Below, piece by piece: positions 35,238-42,828 of a DNA stretch of 64,000 nt. Each line of letters begins with the position of its first letter. Positions within the stretch are counted from its first letter, which is position 1. The DNA comes from Clostridia bacterium (GTDB lineage: Bacteria; Bacillota; DSM-521; Neomoorellales; SLTJ01). The stretch is taken from NCBI GenBank assembly GCA_004347685.1, contig SLTJ01000024.1:104622-168621 (forward strand). Direction: 5' to 3'. The translations under genes were made by a program, and so were the position numbers. The notes under the pieces are model-generated. The model did no database searches. It was not told the DNA's origin and worked only from the letters and a program-made list of their open reading frames with translations.

Positions 35238-35268
35238 AACCCCCCAGCTTTACCTAAGCTGGGGGGTT
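35238..35268 (-). terminator. Attenuator hairpin of the cobalamin riboswitch
   Basis: Perfect 13-bp stem, AACCCCCCAGCTT (35238-35250) with AAGCTGGGGGGTT (35256-35268), 5-nt loop, followed on the minus strand by TTTATCTTAT. The segment 35303-35312 just upstream in the RNA is complementary over exactly 10 nt to 35247-35256, which covers the loop and part of both stem arms. Forming that antiterminator excludes the hairpin. Confidence 0.85.
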
Positions 35269-35324
35269 AACTTGCTGCCAAAACCACCTTCCCCATCAAC
35301 CGTAGGTAAAGCGGCAAGCGCTCC

Positions 35325-35545
35325 GGATCGGTATCCTGGCTCTGGTTCATCACTGCCTGCGCCTTCCCGTCCAGCACTCATATAAACAAAATCTTCCCGT
35401 TGCGGGAACCTGTCTCCGCACATACGGTACACGAGTGCAGGATAGTGGCCCTTGCAGGCAGCTCCCCCTTACAGTGGCGGGACCGCGCCGGATTCGCACC
35501 GGCTTCCCTCCCGGAGCCTCGCACTATGCAGTTTACATGCAGGTT
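35325..35545 (-). promoter_or_regulatory. Cobalamin (adenosylcobalamin) riboswitch aptamer
   Basis: Minus-strand RNA with the ordered conserved blocks GGGAAGCCGGTGCGAATCC, GGTCCCGCCACTGT followed by AAGGGGGAGC, then GGGAAGGCGCAGGC, and finally GATGAACCAGAGCCAGGATACC. Between the third and fourth blocks is an extended optional arm closed by GCACTC/GAGTGC. This is the B12-box class. Terminator and antiterminator follow, so control is by premature transcription termination when B12 is plentiful. It governs the cbiD-to-cobC operon. Confidence 0.95.
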
Positions 35546-35548
35546 AAC

Positions 35549-35635
35549 CACCCTGAAATTAGAGGTGGTCCTACCCCACCGCCGTTTTCATACCTCTGAT
35601 GGTGCCACCTGGGTGGCATGGGGGTCTACTCAGCC
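35549..35635. repeat. Dispersed intergenic element, short copy
   Basis: CCCTGAAATTAGAGGTGG, then CCACCGCCGTTTTCATACC, CTGATGG, a hairpin (TGCCAC 35603-35608 / GTGGCA 35613-35618), and GGGGGTCT. The flanks match the copies at 40.1 and 53.5 kb, while both arms of the hairpin differ together. The middle hairpin of the long copies is missing. It lies between cobU and the riboswitch. Confidence 0.65.
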
Positions 35636-35706
35636 CCCAGGCCGCACCTTCTCAGCCAAAGACTTGAGCACCAGGCCAAATGCCGAAATGCTGCGACCGG
35701 TCTCCC

Positions 35707-36312
35707 TCACTCGCACTTCCCACTCCCCACGTCCCCTTCCGGCCGACCCTTGATCAGTACGGGTATCCCGGCCACCACCAGGTAAACCCTGGCGGCGGCT
35801 CTGGCCACTATCTGGTTGGCCAGTCCGAGGACATCCCGGTAGATTCTCCCGGCCTGGTACTCCGGCACCAGCGCCATGCCCACCTCGTTCGTTACTACGA
35901 CCAGGCTGGCTTGGGCCCCTAGCCCGACCGCGGTCAAGCGTTCGACCTGGGTCAAAACCTCTTCCTGGCGTCCGGCCGGCAGATTCAGTTCCTTCTGGCC
36001 CGCATCCGGGAAAATCCCCCGCAAAAGCCGGTTCGCCACCCAGACGGACAGGCAATCGAGCAAAATCACCTGCCGCCGGCCTGCCTCCGCCTGTACCGCC
36101 GGCACCAGCTCCAGCGGGGCCTCTACGGTCCGCCAGGATGCCGGCCGCTGATCCCGGTGGTGCTGAATACGGGCCGCCATCTCGGGGTCTGTCACTTGGG
36201 CCGTGGCTATATATACTACTTCGAGACCGCTCGTACAGGCCAGGTTCTGGGCAAAACTGCTCTTGCCACTTCTGGCTCCGCCCAGCACCAGCACGACTTC
36301 CCCCGGCTCCAC
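35707..36312 (-). CDS. cobU: Adenosylcobinamide kinase / adenosylcobinamide-phosphate guanylyltransferase
   Basis: Bifunctional nucleotide-loop enzyme of 201 residues. P-loop GGARSGKSSFAQ at 11-22, RPASWRTVEAPLEL, VILLDCLSVWVANRL and VVTNEVGMALVPEYQAGRIYRDVLG are the CobU hallmarks. The guanylylated histidine is probably in ARIQHHRDQRP. It lies upstream of the riboswitch and has its own promoter, so it should escape B12 attenuation unless transcripts read through. Confidence 0.96.
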   Translation of the reverse strand: MEPGEVVLVLGGARSGKSSFAQNLACTSGLEVVYIATAQVTDPEMAARIQHHRDQRPASWRTVEAPLELVPAVQAEAGRRQVILLDCLSVWVANRLLRGIFPDAGQKELNLPAGRQEEVLTQVERLTAVGLGAQASLVVVTNEVGMALVPEYQAGRIYRDVLGLANQIVARAAARVYLVVAGIPVLIKGRPEGDVGSGKCE

Positions 36313-36348
36313 CGCTTCCCGCCAGCCTCCCGTAACCTGTCGGGGTCA

Positions 36349-36377
36349 ATTATAGCCCATCGCGCCCCACCTGGCAA
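36349..36377 (-). promoter_or_regulatory. SigA promoter of cobU
   Basis: Minus strand TTGCCA (36372-36377), 17-nt spacer, TATAAT (36349-36354): 5/6 and 6/6 matches. It lies 37 nt before the GTG start of cobU. No B12-box motif lies between promoter and gene. The rest of the gap up to 36505 shows nothing else. Confidence 0.7.
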
Positions 36378-36505
36378 CCCTTAGATTTGACCTACCCCGA
36401 GCCAATGTTCTAGGCAACCTTGGCCAGGAAGTGTTGAAGAAAGGTTTCGGCCCGGCGGCAGGGTTGGCGCCTCGGGTTCGCCCCATCGTCCCGGGCCCGG
36501 GCTTC

Positions 36506-37327
36506 TCACCCGGCCGCGGCCTGCTGCAGGGCCGCGACAATGACATCCGAAACGGCGCAGGTGCCCAGCGGGGCCCGGTCGTCACCCGGAAGTCCGTGGA
36601 AGTCGGAGCCACCAGTGGCGATCAGGCCTTGCCGCCGGCAGAGTTCGGCCAGTTCCCGGGTGGTTTCCTCGTCATGCCCGGGATAGTAAACCTCCAGGCC
36701 CTTGAGTTTACCGTCCTGCAGGAGTTGCTCCAGCAGGGCCGGGTCTTTGATCAGCCCAGGGTGAGCCAGGACCGGCACTCCCCCGGCCGCCAGCACCAGG
36801 TCAATAGCCTCCTGGGGGCTGAATTTGGTCCTAGGAACATAGGCCGGGGCCCCGGTGCCGAGAAAACGGACAAAAGCTTCATCCACGCTGGAGACATAGC
36901 CCTTATCAATCATCACCTCAGCAATGTGAGGCCGGCCGATGGAGGCCGCATCACCAGCCCTGGCCAGGACTTCTTCCCACTTCAAGGGCATGCCCAGGGC
37001 GGCGAGTTTCTCCAGAATGCGCCGGCCCCGCCGGCAGCGGCCTTCCTGGCGGGAAGAAAGAACCTCACGCAGCTCGGGGTTAAACGGGTCAATAAAATAC
37101 CCGAGGATATGTACTTCATGTTCATCCCACAGGGTGCTGAGTTCGATGCCCGGCACCAGCCGCAGGTCGAGATGTCCGGCGGCTTCCTGCGCCGGCGGCA
37201 AACCGTCAGTGGTGTCGTGGTCGGTGATGGCGAGCGCGTGCAGGCCCGCCTCCCTGGCCAGGATCACCACCTGTTCCGGCGTGCGGCCCCCGTCGGAAGC
37301 CCGGGTGTGAACGTGGAGGTCAACCAA
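36506..37327 (-). CDS. PHP-domain phosphoesterase
   Basis: 273 residues. Metal-binding motifs of the PHP fold: DLHVHTRASDGGRTPEQVV, ITDHDTTDG, PGIELST and a C-terminal GGSDFHG. The arrangement with an inserted helical domain around 110-190 resembles YciV/RnmB (TrpH), which hydrolyses 3',5'-nucleoside bisphosphates or short RNA 5' ends. The exact substrate cannot be read from the sequence. It overlaps the dipeptidase gene end by 8 bp. Confidence 0.88.
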   Translation of the reverse strand: MVDLHVHTRASDGGRTPEQVVILAREAGLHALAITDHDTTDGLPPAQEAAGHLDLRLVPGIELSTLWDEHEVHILGYFIDPFNPELREVLSSRQEGRCRRGRRILEKLAALGMPLKWEEVLARAGDAASIGRPHIAEVMIDKGYVSSVDEAFVRFLGTGAPAYVPRTKFSPQEAIDLVLAAGGVPVLAHPGLIKDPALLEQLLQDGKLKGLEVYYPGHDEETTRELAELCRRQGLIATGGSDFHGLPGDDRAPLGTCAVSDVIVAALQQAAAG

Positions 37328-38318
37328 TACTGTTTCCCTGCCTTGGCAAGATGCTTTGCATTACCCGGAGGAAATTTCCTCCCATTATTTTTTCAACTTC
37401 ACCCGGGGGATATCCTCTTTCCAGCAGAACTCTCCTGATTTTACTTCGGGAATCGGCCCCTTCCAAGCCGGCCGGAGTGGAGCTGATGCCGTCGTAATCG
37501 CTGCCTAGGCCCACGTGCTCCAGTCCGGCCACCCGGACGGCATGGCTGATATGGGCCACTACCGCATCCAAACCCACCTGTCCGGTTCCCAGCAGGCTGG
37601 GAGCCAGGGTTATGCCCACCACCCCGCCGGCGGCGGCCAGAGCCTTGAGCTGCTCGTCAGAGAGATTGCGGGGGGTGTCGCACAGGGCGCGGCAGTTTGA
37701 GTGCGAAGCAATCACCGGTTGGGAGCTGGCCTCCAGCACGTCCCAGAAACTGCGTTCGGCTAGGTGGGAAACGTCAACCAGCATTCCCAGGCGGTTCATC
37801 TCCCCCACCACTTCTTCCCCCCGGCGGGTCAGGCCGCCGTTGGCTTTTGCCTCTCCGGCCCCTTCGGCCAGCAGGTTGCGCTGGTTCCAGGTGAGGCTGA
37901 GGCAGCGCACCCCCAGGCGGAAGAGAACACGCAGTACAGCGAGGTCCTCCACCGCTTCCGCCCCTTCCACGGCCAGTACTGCGCCCAGCCGCCCCGGCCG
38001 GGGAAAAGCCGTCAGGTCTTCGGCGGTGAGTATTACCTGGATCCGGTCGGGAAAAAGCTCTGTTTCCCGCCAGAAAGTGTCAATAAGGTGTAAGGTCCGC
38101 CGCCACGCCTGGTAGGGTTTGAACTCGGGTTCAACGTAGACAGCAAAAAACTGGATATCTACCCCGCCGGCGGCCAGACGTGGCAGGTCGAGGTGGCCCT
38201 CCGGTATATGGTCCAAATGTCTCGCCCCATCAACCAGCCGCAGAAGAGTATCACAATGGGTGTCAATGGCCACCGCCCGCGCGGGGGTTGCGGGTTCGGA
38301 GTGTGGTTGAACTGGCAA
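37320..38318 (-). CDS. Membrane dipeptidase family (renal dipeptidase, peptidase M19)
   Basis: About 332 residues. Binuclear zinc site motifs: AIDTHCDTLLRL, the bridging Glu in EGAEAV, DVSHLAERSFWDV and VIASHSN, with the C-terminal GLGSDYDGI. No signal peptide, so it is cytoplasmic. Bacterial members cleave varied dipeptides, including D-amino-acid-containing ones. TTG 38318 lies 8 nt after GGGGGAG; the frame is open to 38375. Confidence 0.9.
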   Translation of the reverse strand: MPVQPHSEPATPARAVAIDTHCDTLLRLVDGARHLDHIPEGHLDLPRLAAGGVDIQFFAVYVEPEFKPYQAWRRTLHLIDTFWRETELFPDRIQVILTAEDLTAFPRPGRLGAVLAVEGAEAVEDLAVLRVLFRLGVRCLSLTWNQRNLLAEGAGEAKANGGLTRRGEEVVGEMNRLGMLVDVSHLAERSFWDVLEASSQPVIASHSNCRALCDTPRNLSDEQLKALAAAGGVVGITLAPSLLGTGQVGLDAVVAHISHAVRVAGLEHVGLGSDYDGISSTPAGLEGADSRSKIRRVLLERGYPPGEVEKIMGGNFLRVMQSILPRQGNSIG

Positions 38319-38413
38319 AGGCAGCACTCCCCCTGGATGACAATAAGAATACCGTAAGTAACTACCGCAAATCATTGACGGGATGGCCCTTGGTGTCGCC
38401 CGCCGTAATTAAC

Positions 38414-38674
38414 CTACCGGGGCTCAACGATGAGCTTGATGGCCGTCCTTTCTTCCCCGTCTATCTGTATGTCGGTGAAACCGGGGACGCAAACCAGGTC
38501 CATGCCGCCGGGAGCAACAAACCCGCGGGCAATGGCGATTGCCTTAACGGCTTGGTTGAGTGCCCCGGCTCCTATCGTCTGAATCTCGGCCCCTCCCCTC
38601 TCCCGCAGCAGGCCAGCCAGAGCCCCGGCCACAGAGTTCGGGTTAGATTTTGATGATACTTTCAAAACTTCCAT
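38414..38674 (-). CDS. spoVS: Stage V sporulation protein S
   Basis: Alba-like nucleic-acid-binding protein of 86 residues, needed for spore coat assembly and septum events in Bacillus. The sequence is almost invariant across spore formers: MEVLKVSSKSNPNSVAGALAG, then GAGALNQAVKAIAIARG and ERTAIKLIVEPR. ATG 38674 has GGAGGG 7 nt upstream. It has its own SigH-type promoter. Confidence 0.98.
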   Translation of the reverse strand: MEVLKVSSKSNPNSVAGALAGLLRERGGAEIQTIGAGALNQAVKAIAIARGFVAPGGMDLVCVPGFTDIQIDGEERTAIKLIVEPR

Positions 38675-38696
38675 GGGCAACCCTCCTTGCCCCTAT

Positions 38697-38724
38697 ATTC
38701 TGCGTTAAGCTAAAGAAATCCTTT
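38697..38724 (-). promoter_or_regulatory. SigH promoter of spoVS
   Basis: Minus strand AAAGGATTT (38716-38724), 14 nt, AGAAT (38697-38701). The Bacillus SigH consensus RWAGGAxxT-N14-HGAAT is matched at every specified position. spoVS of B. subtilis is known to be SigH-dependent, so sequence and biology agree. It is 22 nt before the spoVS ATG. Confidence 0.85.
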
Positions 38725-38772
38725 TTGTTAACTTTTAAAAATTAAGGAGGACAAGCAATGCCCCCCGCCGTT

Positions 38773-39561
38773 TTACCCGGGCATAACCAGATTCATACCG
38801 GCGATACTAGTTGCCTGCCCGTTGTCAGCAATATCAATAACCACGCCTTGCAGGACCACCGGTCCGGGAGCTACGTCAAATTTGGCCGGAAGCTGTGTGA
38901 TGAACTTCCGGATGACCGGCTCCACAGCGATACCGAGCACTGAATCCCGGGGCCCGGTCATGCCGATGTCAGTCACGTAGGCCGTACCCTTGGGCAGCAG
39001 GCGGGCATCAGCCGTAGGAATGTGGGTATGGGTACCGTAAACCGCGCTTACCCGGCCGTCAAGATACCAGCCCAGGGCCATTTTTTCCGCGGTGGCCTCA
39101 GCATGGAAATCTACCACTATGGCCGTTGCCTGCTCCCGGAGCGCGGTCACCAGGGAATCCGCAGTGCGAAACGGACAGTCCAGGCTGGGCATAAAGGCCC
39201 TGCCGGCCAGGTTGATCACCGCCACTTTTACCCCTCGGACCAGCGGTACCAGACAGAAACCGTGGCCGGGAGTATCCGGCGGGTAGTTGGCTGGCCGCAG
39301 CAGCCGCTCCCTGTCGCCGATGAAATTATATATCTCCTTCTTATCCCAGATATGATTGCCTGAAGTCAGCACATCTATCCCGGCCTCAAAGAGTTCATCA
39401 GCGACTTCCCGGGTCAGCCCGTTGCCGCCGGCCGCGTTTTCGGCGTTGGCTATGACCAGGTCCGGCCGGTATTCGGTCCGTAGACCCGGCAGCAGGCTGC
39501 CGATTGCTTTCCGCCCGGGCCGACCTACTATATCTCCGATAGCTATTATTCTCAATTTCAA
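38773..39561 (-). CDS. ymdB: YmdB-family metallophosphoesterase (2',3'-cAMP phosphodiesterase family)
   Basis: 262 residues. Motifs GDIVGRPGR, ANAENAAGGNG, TSGNHIWD, VDFHAEATAEK and YGTHTHIPTAD form the binuclear metal site. In Bacillus this protein affects biofilm and late adaptive gene expression. It sits in the conserved rny-ymdB-spoVS neighbourhood. TTG start, with a second TTG two codons later also well placed after GAGG. Confidence 0.95.
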   Translation of the reverse strand: MKLRIIAIGDIVGRPGRKAIGSLLPGLRTEYRPDLVIANAENAAGGNGLTREVADELFEAGIDVLTSGNHIWDKKEIYNFIGDRERLLRPANYPPDTPGHGFCLVPLVRGVKVAVINLAGRAFMPSLDCPFRTADSLVTALREQATAIVVDFHAEATAEKMALGWYLDGRVSAVYGTHTHIPTADARLLPKGTAYVTDIGMTGPRDSVLGIAVEPVIRKFITQLPAKFDVAPGPVVLQGVVIDIADNGQATSIAGMNLVMPG

Positions 39562-39571
39562 CCTCTATCCA

Positions 39572-40105
39572 TTACTTGTTGAACACCAGCACCCGGCCTG
39601 CTTCCCTAAAAGCTATCAGCCTCTTGTCAGGCACGGCTCCCTTAACGTTTTCCAGCATATGCCCGATTAGTTCTTCTTGCGCCAGCAAGTCTTCTTCCAG
39701 AAGGTGCTCGTCATCGCCTTCCGCCAGGATGTCCTGTCCAAAACTTTCCTTGAGTACGCCTGTTATCACCACCAGTTCGTCCTGCCTGAAGGTCGTCACA
39801 TCGCGCTTGACCTCGATCATGGAGATACCTTCATAAGTAGAATAATCTATGCTTGCAACTTCCGCCTCTTGCTGCTCAAGGAAATTCATGGCCGCAATAC
39901 AGCCCGTGACGGTTTCCCGGAAACTGAGCCATTCGTCAGGGGCGATGATGCGTCCAACCATGAAGGTGAACTTGAGCAAATGATCGGTGGGCTCATAGTT
40001 GATACTGCCGACTTCAGGGTAGCGGATAAGGATAGAAATAAGCAACCCTACACTGTCCCGGATGTCGTCACTGCTGGTGGAATGCTTACGGGCCACAACT
40101 ACCAC
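39572..40105 (-). CDS. Conserved protein of unknown function between rny and ymdB
   Basis: 177 residues, soluble, no signal peptide or membrane segment. It starts near VARKHSTSSDDIRDSVGLLISILIRYPEVGSINYEPTD and has mixed alpha/beta character, then an acidic helix (EGDDEHLLEEDLLAQEELIGHMLENVKG). I do not recognise a family. GTG 40105 or GTG 40096 (behind AGGTGG) may be the start. The 10-bp gap to ymdB suggests co-transcription. Confidence 0.75.
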   Translation of the reverse strand: MVVVARKHSTSSDDIRDSVGLLISILIRYPEVGSINYEPTDHLLKFTFMVGRIIAPDEWLSFRETVTGCIAAMNFLEQQEAEVASIDYSTYEGISMIEVKRDVTTFRQDELVVITGVLKESFGQDILAEGDDEHLLEEDLLAQEELIGHMLENVKGAVPDKRLIAFREAGRVLVFNK

Positions 40106-40265
40106 CTGCCCTGAAACTAGAGGTGAGAGGTGGGAAGTGGGAGGTGGGACACTTGTAGGAACCGGCTGCGCCGATTCCTGATCTTAACTCCCGTCTGTGC
40201 CACCGCCCCCGTTTTCATACCTCTGATGGTGACGCCAGCGGCGTCGTGGGCGTCTGCCCTGAAGT
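40106..40265. repeat. Dispersed intergenic element, long copy with two hairpins
   Basis: CCCTGAAACTAGAGGTGAGAGG start, G-rich purine tract, hairpin 1 (GGAA-x-CGGC 40158-40166 / GCCG-x-TTCC 40170-40178), pyrimidine tract, CCGTTTTCATACCTCTGATGG, hairpin 2 (GACGCC 40231-40236 / GGCGTC 40240-40245), GTGGGCGTCT and a second CCCTGAA about 147 bp after the first. The rest of the 369-bp gap to rny (40266-40474) has another palindrome (GGAGGTCGG/CCGACCTCC near 40280-40305) but no gene. Confidence 0.65.
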
Positions 40266-40474
40266 CGGAGGCTGGAGGTCGGACCTCGCTTCCGACCTCC
40301 AGCCCTGCCACCGCTTTCATCCACCTCGCGTTGCCGGGTGCAGCCCCGCTCTGGGAGCCTCACCAGGATAAAGGGATGTTCAACGCGGACATGGCCATTT
40401 CCTGCCTGTCCAGGACTAATTTTTTTACCAAAAAGAACAGCGGCCCTGCGGACCACCGGGATTGGCGGTCTGAT

Positions 40475-42019
40475 TTACTTGGCGTACTCCACGGCCCTCA
40501 CTTCTCTGATAACAATTACTTTAATGTAGCCGGGGTACTCCAGGTCGTTTTCGATTTTCTGCACGATACCTTTGGCCAGCAAGGTGACGTCGGCGTCGTC
40601 AAGCTGGTCGGGCTTGACCATAATCCTGATCTCCCGGCCGGCCTGAATGGCAAAGGACTTTTCCACCCCGGCAAAGGAGTTGGCGATTTCCTCCAGCTTT
40701 TCCAGGCGCTTTAGATAGGCTTCTAAGGTCTCCCGCCTGGCTCCCGGCCGGGCGGCGGAAATGGCATCCGCGGCCTGCACCAGTGCCGCCTCTACGGTTT
40801 GCGGTTCCACGTCCCCATGGTGGGCGCTGATGGCGTGTACCACTGCCGGGCTTTCCCGGTACCGTTTTACCAACTCCACGCCTATGGCCACGTGCGGGCC
40901 CTCGACCTCGTGGTTGGTGGCCTTGCCGACGTCGTGCAGGAGTCCAGCCCTTTTGGCTACCTGCACATCCACCCCCAGTTCGGCGGCCATGGTTCCAGCC
41001 AGGGTGGCCACTTCCAGCGAATGCGCCAGGACATTCTGCCCGTAGCTGGTGCGGTACTTGAGCCGGCCCAGCAGCTTGATAAGTTCAGAGTGGATGCCAT
41101 GCAGTCCCAGCTCAAAAACGGCATGTTCGCCTTCCTCGAACATCTTCTGGTCCAATTCTTTCTGGGCCTTTTCCACCATTTCCTCGATTCGAGCCGGGTG
41201 GATACGGCCATCTACAATGAGCTTCTCCAGGGCCATGCGCGCCACTTCCCTCCGGATCGGATCAAACCCAGACAGGATTACGGCCTCTGGAGTATCATCA
41301 ATGATAAGATCTACCCCGGTCAGGGTTTCTAGAGCCCGGATGTTCCGCCCTTCCCGGCCGATTATCCGCCCCTTCATTTCGTCGCTGGGCAGCGGCACCA
41401 CGGAAACAGTGGTTTCAGCCACATAGTCGGCAGAGCAACGCTGAATGGCCTGGCTGATTATTTCCTTGGCCCGCTTGTCAGCTTCTTCCCGTAACCGGTT
41501 TTCGGCTTCTTTGAGCCTGATGGCTATTTCCCGTTTGTTTTCCTGCTCGACCCTGGCCAGGATAAACTCCCGGGCCATCTCGGATGAAAGGCCGGAAATC
41601 CGCTCCAGCTCAGTCAGTTCCTTTTCCTTCATTTTCTGCAGTTCCTCGTACTCACGCTGCAGCTCCTGTTCCTTATCCTGAAATCCGCTCTCGCGCCGTT
41701 CCAAGGATTCTGCTTTGCGGTCCAGCGCTTCCTCACGTTGCACCAGGCGTTTCTCCAGGCGCTGTATTTCATTGCGCCGTTCCCGTACCTCTTTTTCCCA
41801 GTCACTGCGCAGCCGGTGTACTTCTTCCTTGGCTTCCAGAAGCGCCTCCCGCTTCTGGGCCTCGGCCTCCTTCTGCGCCTCCTCGACTATTTTGGCAGCC
41901 TCTTGCTCGGCGGACGCTATCCGGGCCTCGGCCAGCAGTCTTCGCACTAGGTATCCAGCAGCAAATCCCGCTACTGCCAGTAGGACAGGCAACCAGACCG
42001 TAATCGAAATATGTTTCAC
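40475..42019 (-). CDS. rny: Ribonuclease Y
   Basis: Membrane-anchored endoribonuclease initiating mRNA decay in Gram-positives. 514 residues: N-terminal TM ([21 protein letters not shown]), long coiled coil to about 200, KH domain around 205-275 with [17 protein letters not shown], and an HD domain with [12 protein letters not shown] and GLLHDVGKA near residue 363. Complete. The GTG start lies behind GGGG. A promoter, a structured leader and a terminator precede it. Confidence 0.97.
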   Translation of the reverse strand: MKHISITVWLPVLLAVAGFAAGYLVRRLLAEARIASAEQEAAKIVEEAQKEAEAQKREALLEAKEEVHRLRSDWEKEVRERRNEIQRLEKRLVQREEALDRKAESLERRESGFQDKEQELQREYEELQKMKEKELTELERISGLSSEMAREFILARVEQENKREIAIRLKEAENRLREEADKRAKEIISQAIQRCSADYVAETTVSVVPLPSDEMKGRIIGREGRNIRALETLTGVDLIIDDTPEAVILSGFDPIRREVARMALEKLIVDGRIHPARIEEMVEKAQKELDQKMFEEGEHAVFELGLHGIHSELIKLLGRLKYRTSYGQNVLAHSLEVATLAGTMAAELGVDVQVAKRAGLLHDVGKATNHEVEGPHVAIGVELVKRYRESPAVVHAISAHHGDVEPQTVEAALVQAADAISAARPGARRETLEAYLKRLEKLEEIANSFAGVEKSFAIQAGREIRIMVKPDQLDDADVTLLAKGIVQKIENDLEYPGYIKVIVIREVRAVEYAK

Positions 42020-42051
42020 CCCCCATCTTTATATAGGGGCGAACCAACCCA

Positions 42052-42081
42052 TAAAAAGAAAAGCCGCGGTCCCGGCTTTTC
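42052..42081 (-). terminator. Strong intrinsic terminator upstream of rny
   Basis: Minus strand stem GAAAAGCCG / CGGCTTTTC (42073-42081 with 42058-42066; 6-nt loop) followed by TTTTTAT. It lies about 200 nt after a consensus promoter and 33 nt before rny, so it can attenuate rny or end a separate small RNA. Confidence 0.85.
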
Positions 42082-42283
42082 CCCACTAGTACCATTTGCG
42101 TAACAGGCCACCACCGTCCCTGTTACCGGGTGAGTATCGAACCAGATACACATAGCTCCTTGCCACCAGCCGCATCACCCGTTCTGGTACGCGGTTCCCC
42201 CGGACGAAGGGCTGCTGGTCTACCAACACTCACCTCGCTCTATATCAACCGGATGGTAACTAGCTTCAGGCCAGTTCTTCCCT
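42082..42283 (-). ncRNA. Unidentified structured RNA / leader between recX and rny
   Basis: The segment between the predicted start point and the terminator folds well by eye on the minus strand. P1: CTAGTTACCAT (rc of 42253-42263) with ATGGTACTAG (rc of 42086-42095), ten pairs with one bulge. P2: GGTGAGT (42228-42234) with ACTCACC (42129-42135). Hairpins: GTAACAG/CTGTTAC (42120-42126 / 42100-42106) and GTATC/GATAC. CCAGC/GCTGG and CCGC/GCGG lie inside P2. No convincing open reading frame. It matches no riboswitch class I can recall; 6S-like features are partial. Confidence 0.5.
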
Positions 42284-42289
42284 TCATTA

Positions 42290-42318
42290 ATTGTATTCTG
42301 CTGCTCAGGCTTTGTCAA
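42290..42318 (-). promoter_or_regulatory. SigA promoter of the rny leader
   Basis: Minus strand TTGACA (42313-42318), 17-nt spacer, TACAAT (42290-42295): a 6/6 and 5/6 match. It starts 5 bp after the recX stop codon. Confidence 0.8.
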
Positions 42319-42322
42319 GAAA

Positions 42323-42814
42323 TTACTCGGGTTCACCGGGAGCGGACGGCAGTAGCAACTGGGCCCGGACTTTTTTGATGACTTCGGAAGGAAACCCACG
42401 TCCCTGGAGAAACCTGGCCACCCGGGGCCACATCGTGGATTCGCGCCGCCCCAGGGCCGCCAAACGTTTCCGGGCCGCTTCGAGGGCGGCCGCCATTTCC
42501 GCTTCTGTATCCCAGCCTTCGGCCAGGCAGCGCTCAATCACCTCGGCGGTCAGTCCGCGGGCCTGGAGCTTGCCCATGGCGCGGTAAGAACCCCACCCGC
42601 GAGCCCGGGCCAGGCGCAAAAGATCACAGCCCAGTTGATAGTCGTCAAGATAACCATCCCGGCTAAGTTCTTTCAGGGTGTGCGCAATAGTGCCGCGGCT
42701 GAAGTTTTCCCGGGCCAGGTGCTCCCGCACCTCGGCCACACTCCTGGCCTGCCGCGACAGAAACCGCCAGGCCGATTCCAGAGCGGTATCTATGTCCGCG
42801 CCGCTGCAACTCAC
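42323..42814 (-). CDS. recX: Regulatory protein RecX
   Basis: Modulator of RecA filament stability, 163 residues made of helical repeats. Typical segments are ALESAWRFLSRQARSVAEVREHLARENF, DDYQLGCDLLRLARARGWGSYRAMGKLQARGL and a third repeat ending FPSEVIKKVRAQL. It starts 14 bp after recA. Confidence 0.92.
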   Translation of the reverse strand: MSCSGADIDTALESAWRFLSRQARSVAEVREHLARENFSRGTIAHTLKELSRDGYLDDYQLGCDLLRLARARGWGSYRAMGKLQARGLTAEVIERCLAEGWDTEAEMAAALEAARKRLAALGRRESTMWPRVARFLQGRGFPSEVIKKVRAQLLLPSAPGEPE

Positions 42815-42828
42815 CTGCCTGCTCCTCG

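Noticed and set aside
40184-40456. 90-codon minus-strand frame between rny and the unknown gene
   Set aside because: Arg/Gly-rich translation of the palindromic repeat; no ribosome site.
42182-42200. T-box-like motif (GGGGGAACCGCG on the minus strand) in the rny leader
   Set aside because: It does not match the T-box core AGGGTGGTACCGCGG well, no specifier stem is apparent, and the downstream gene is not a tRNA-related gene.
42129-42206. Resemblance of the rny leader to the c-di-AMP (ydaO) riboswitch (GGGGGAACC ... GGGTGATGC)
   Set aside because: The conserved 3' part (CAGCTAAC block) is missing, so only chance-level similarity remains without a model search.
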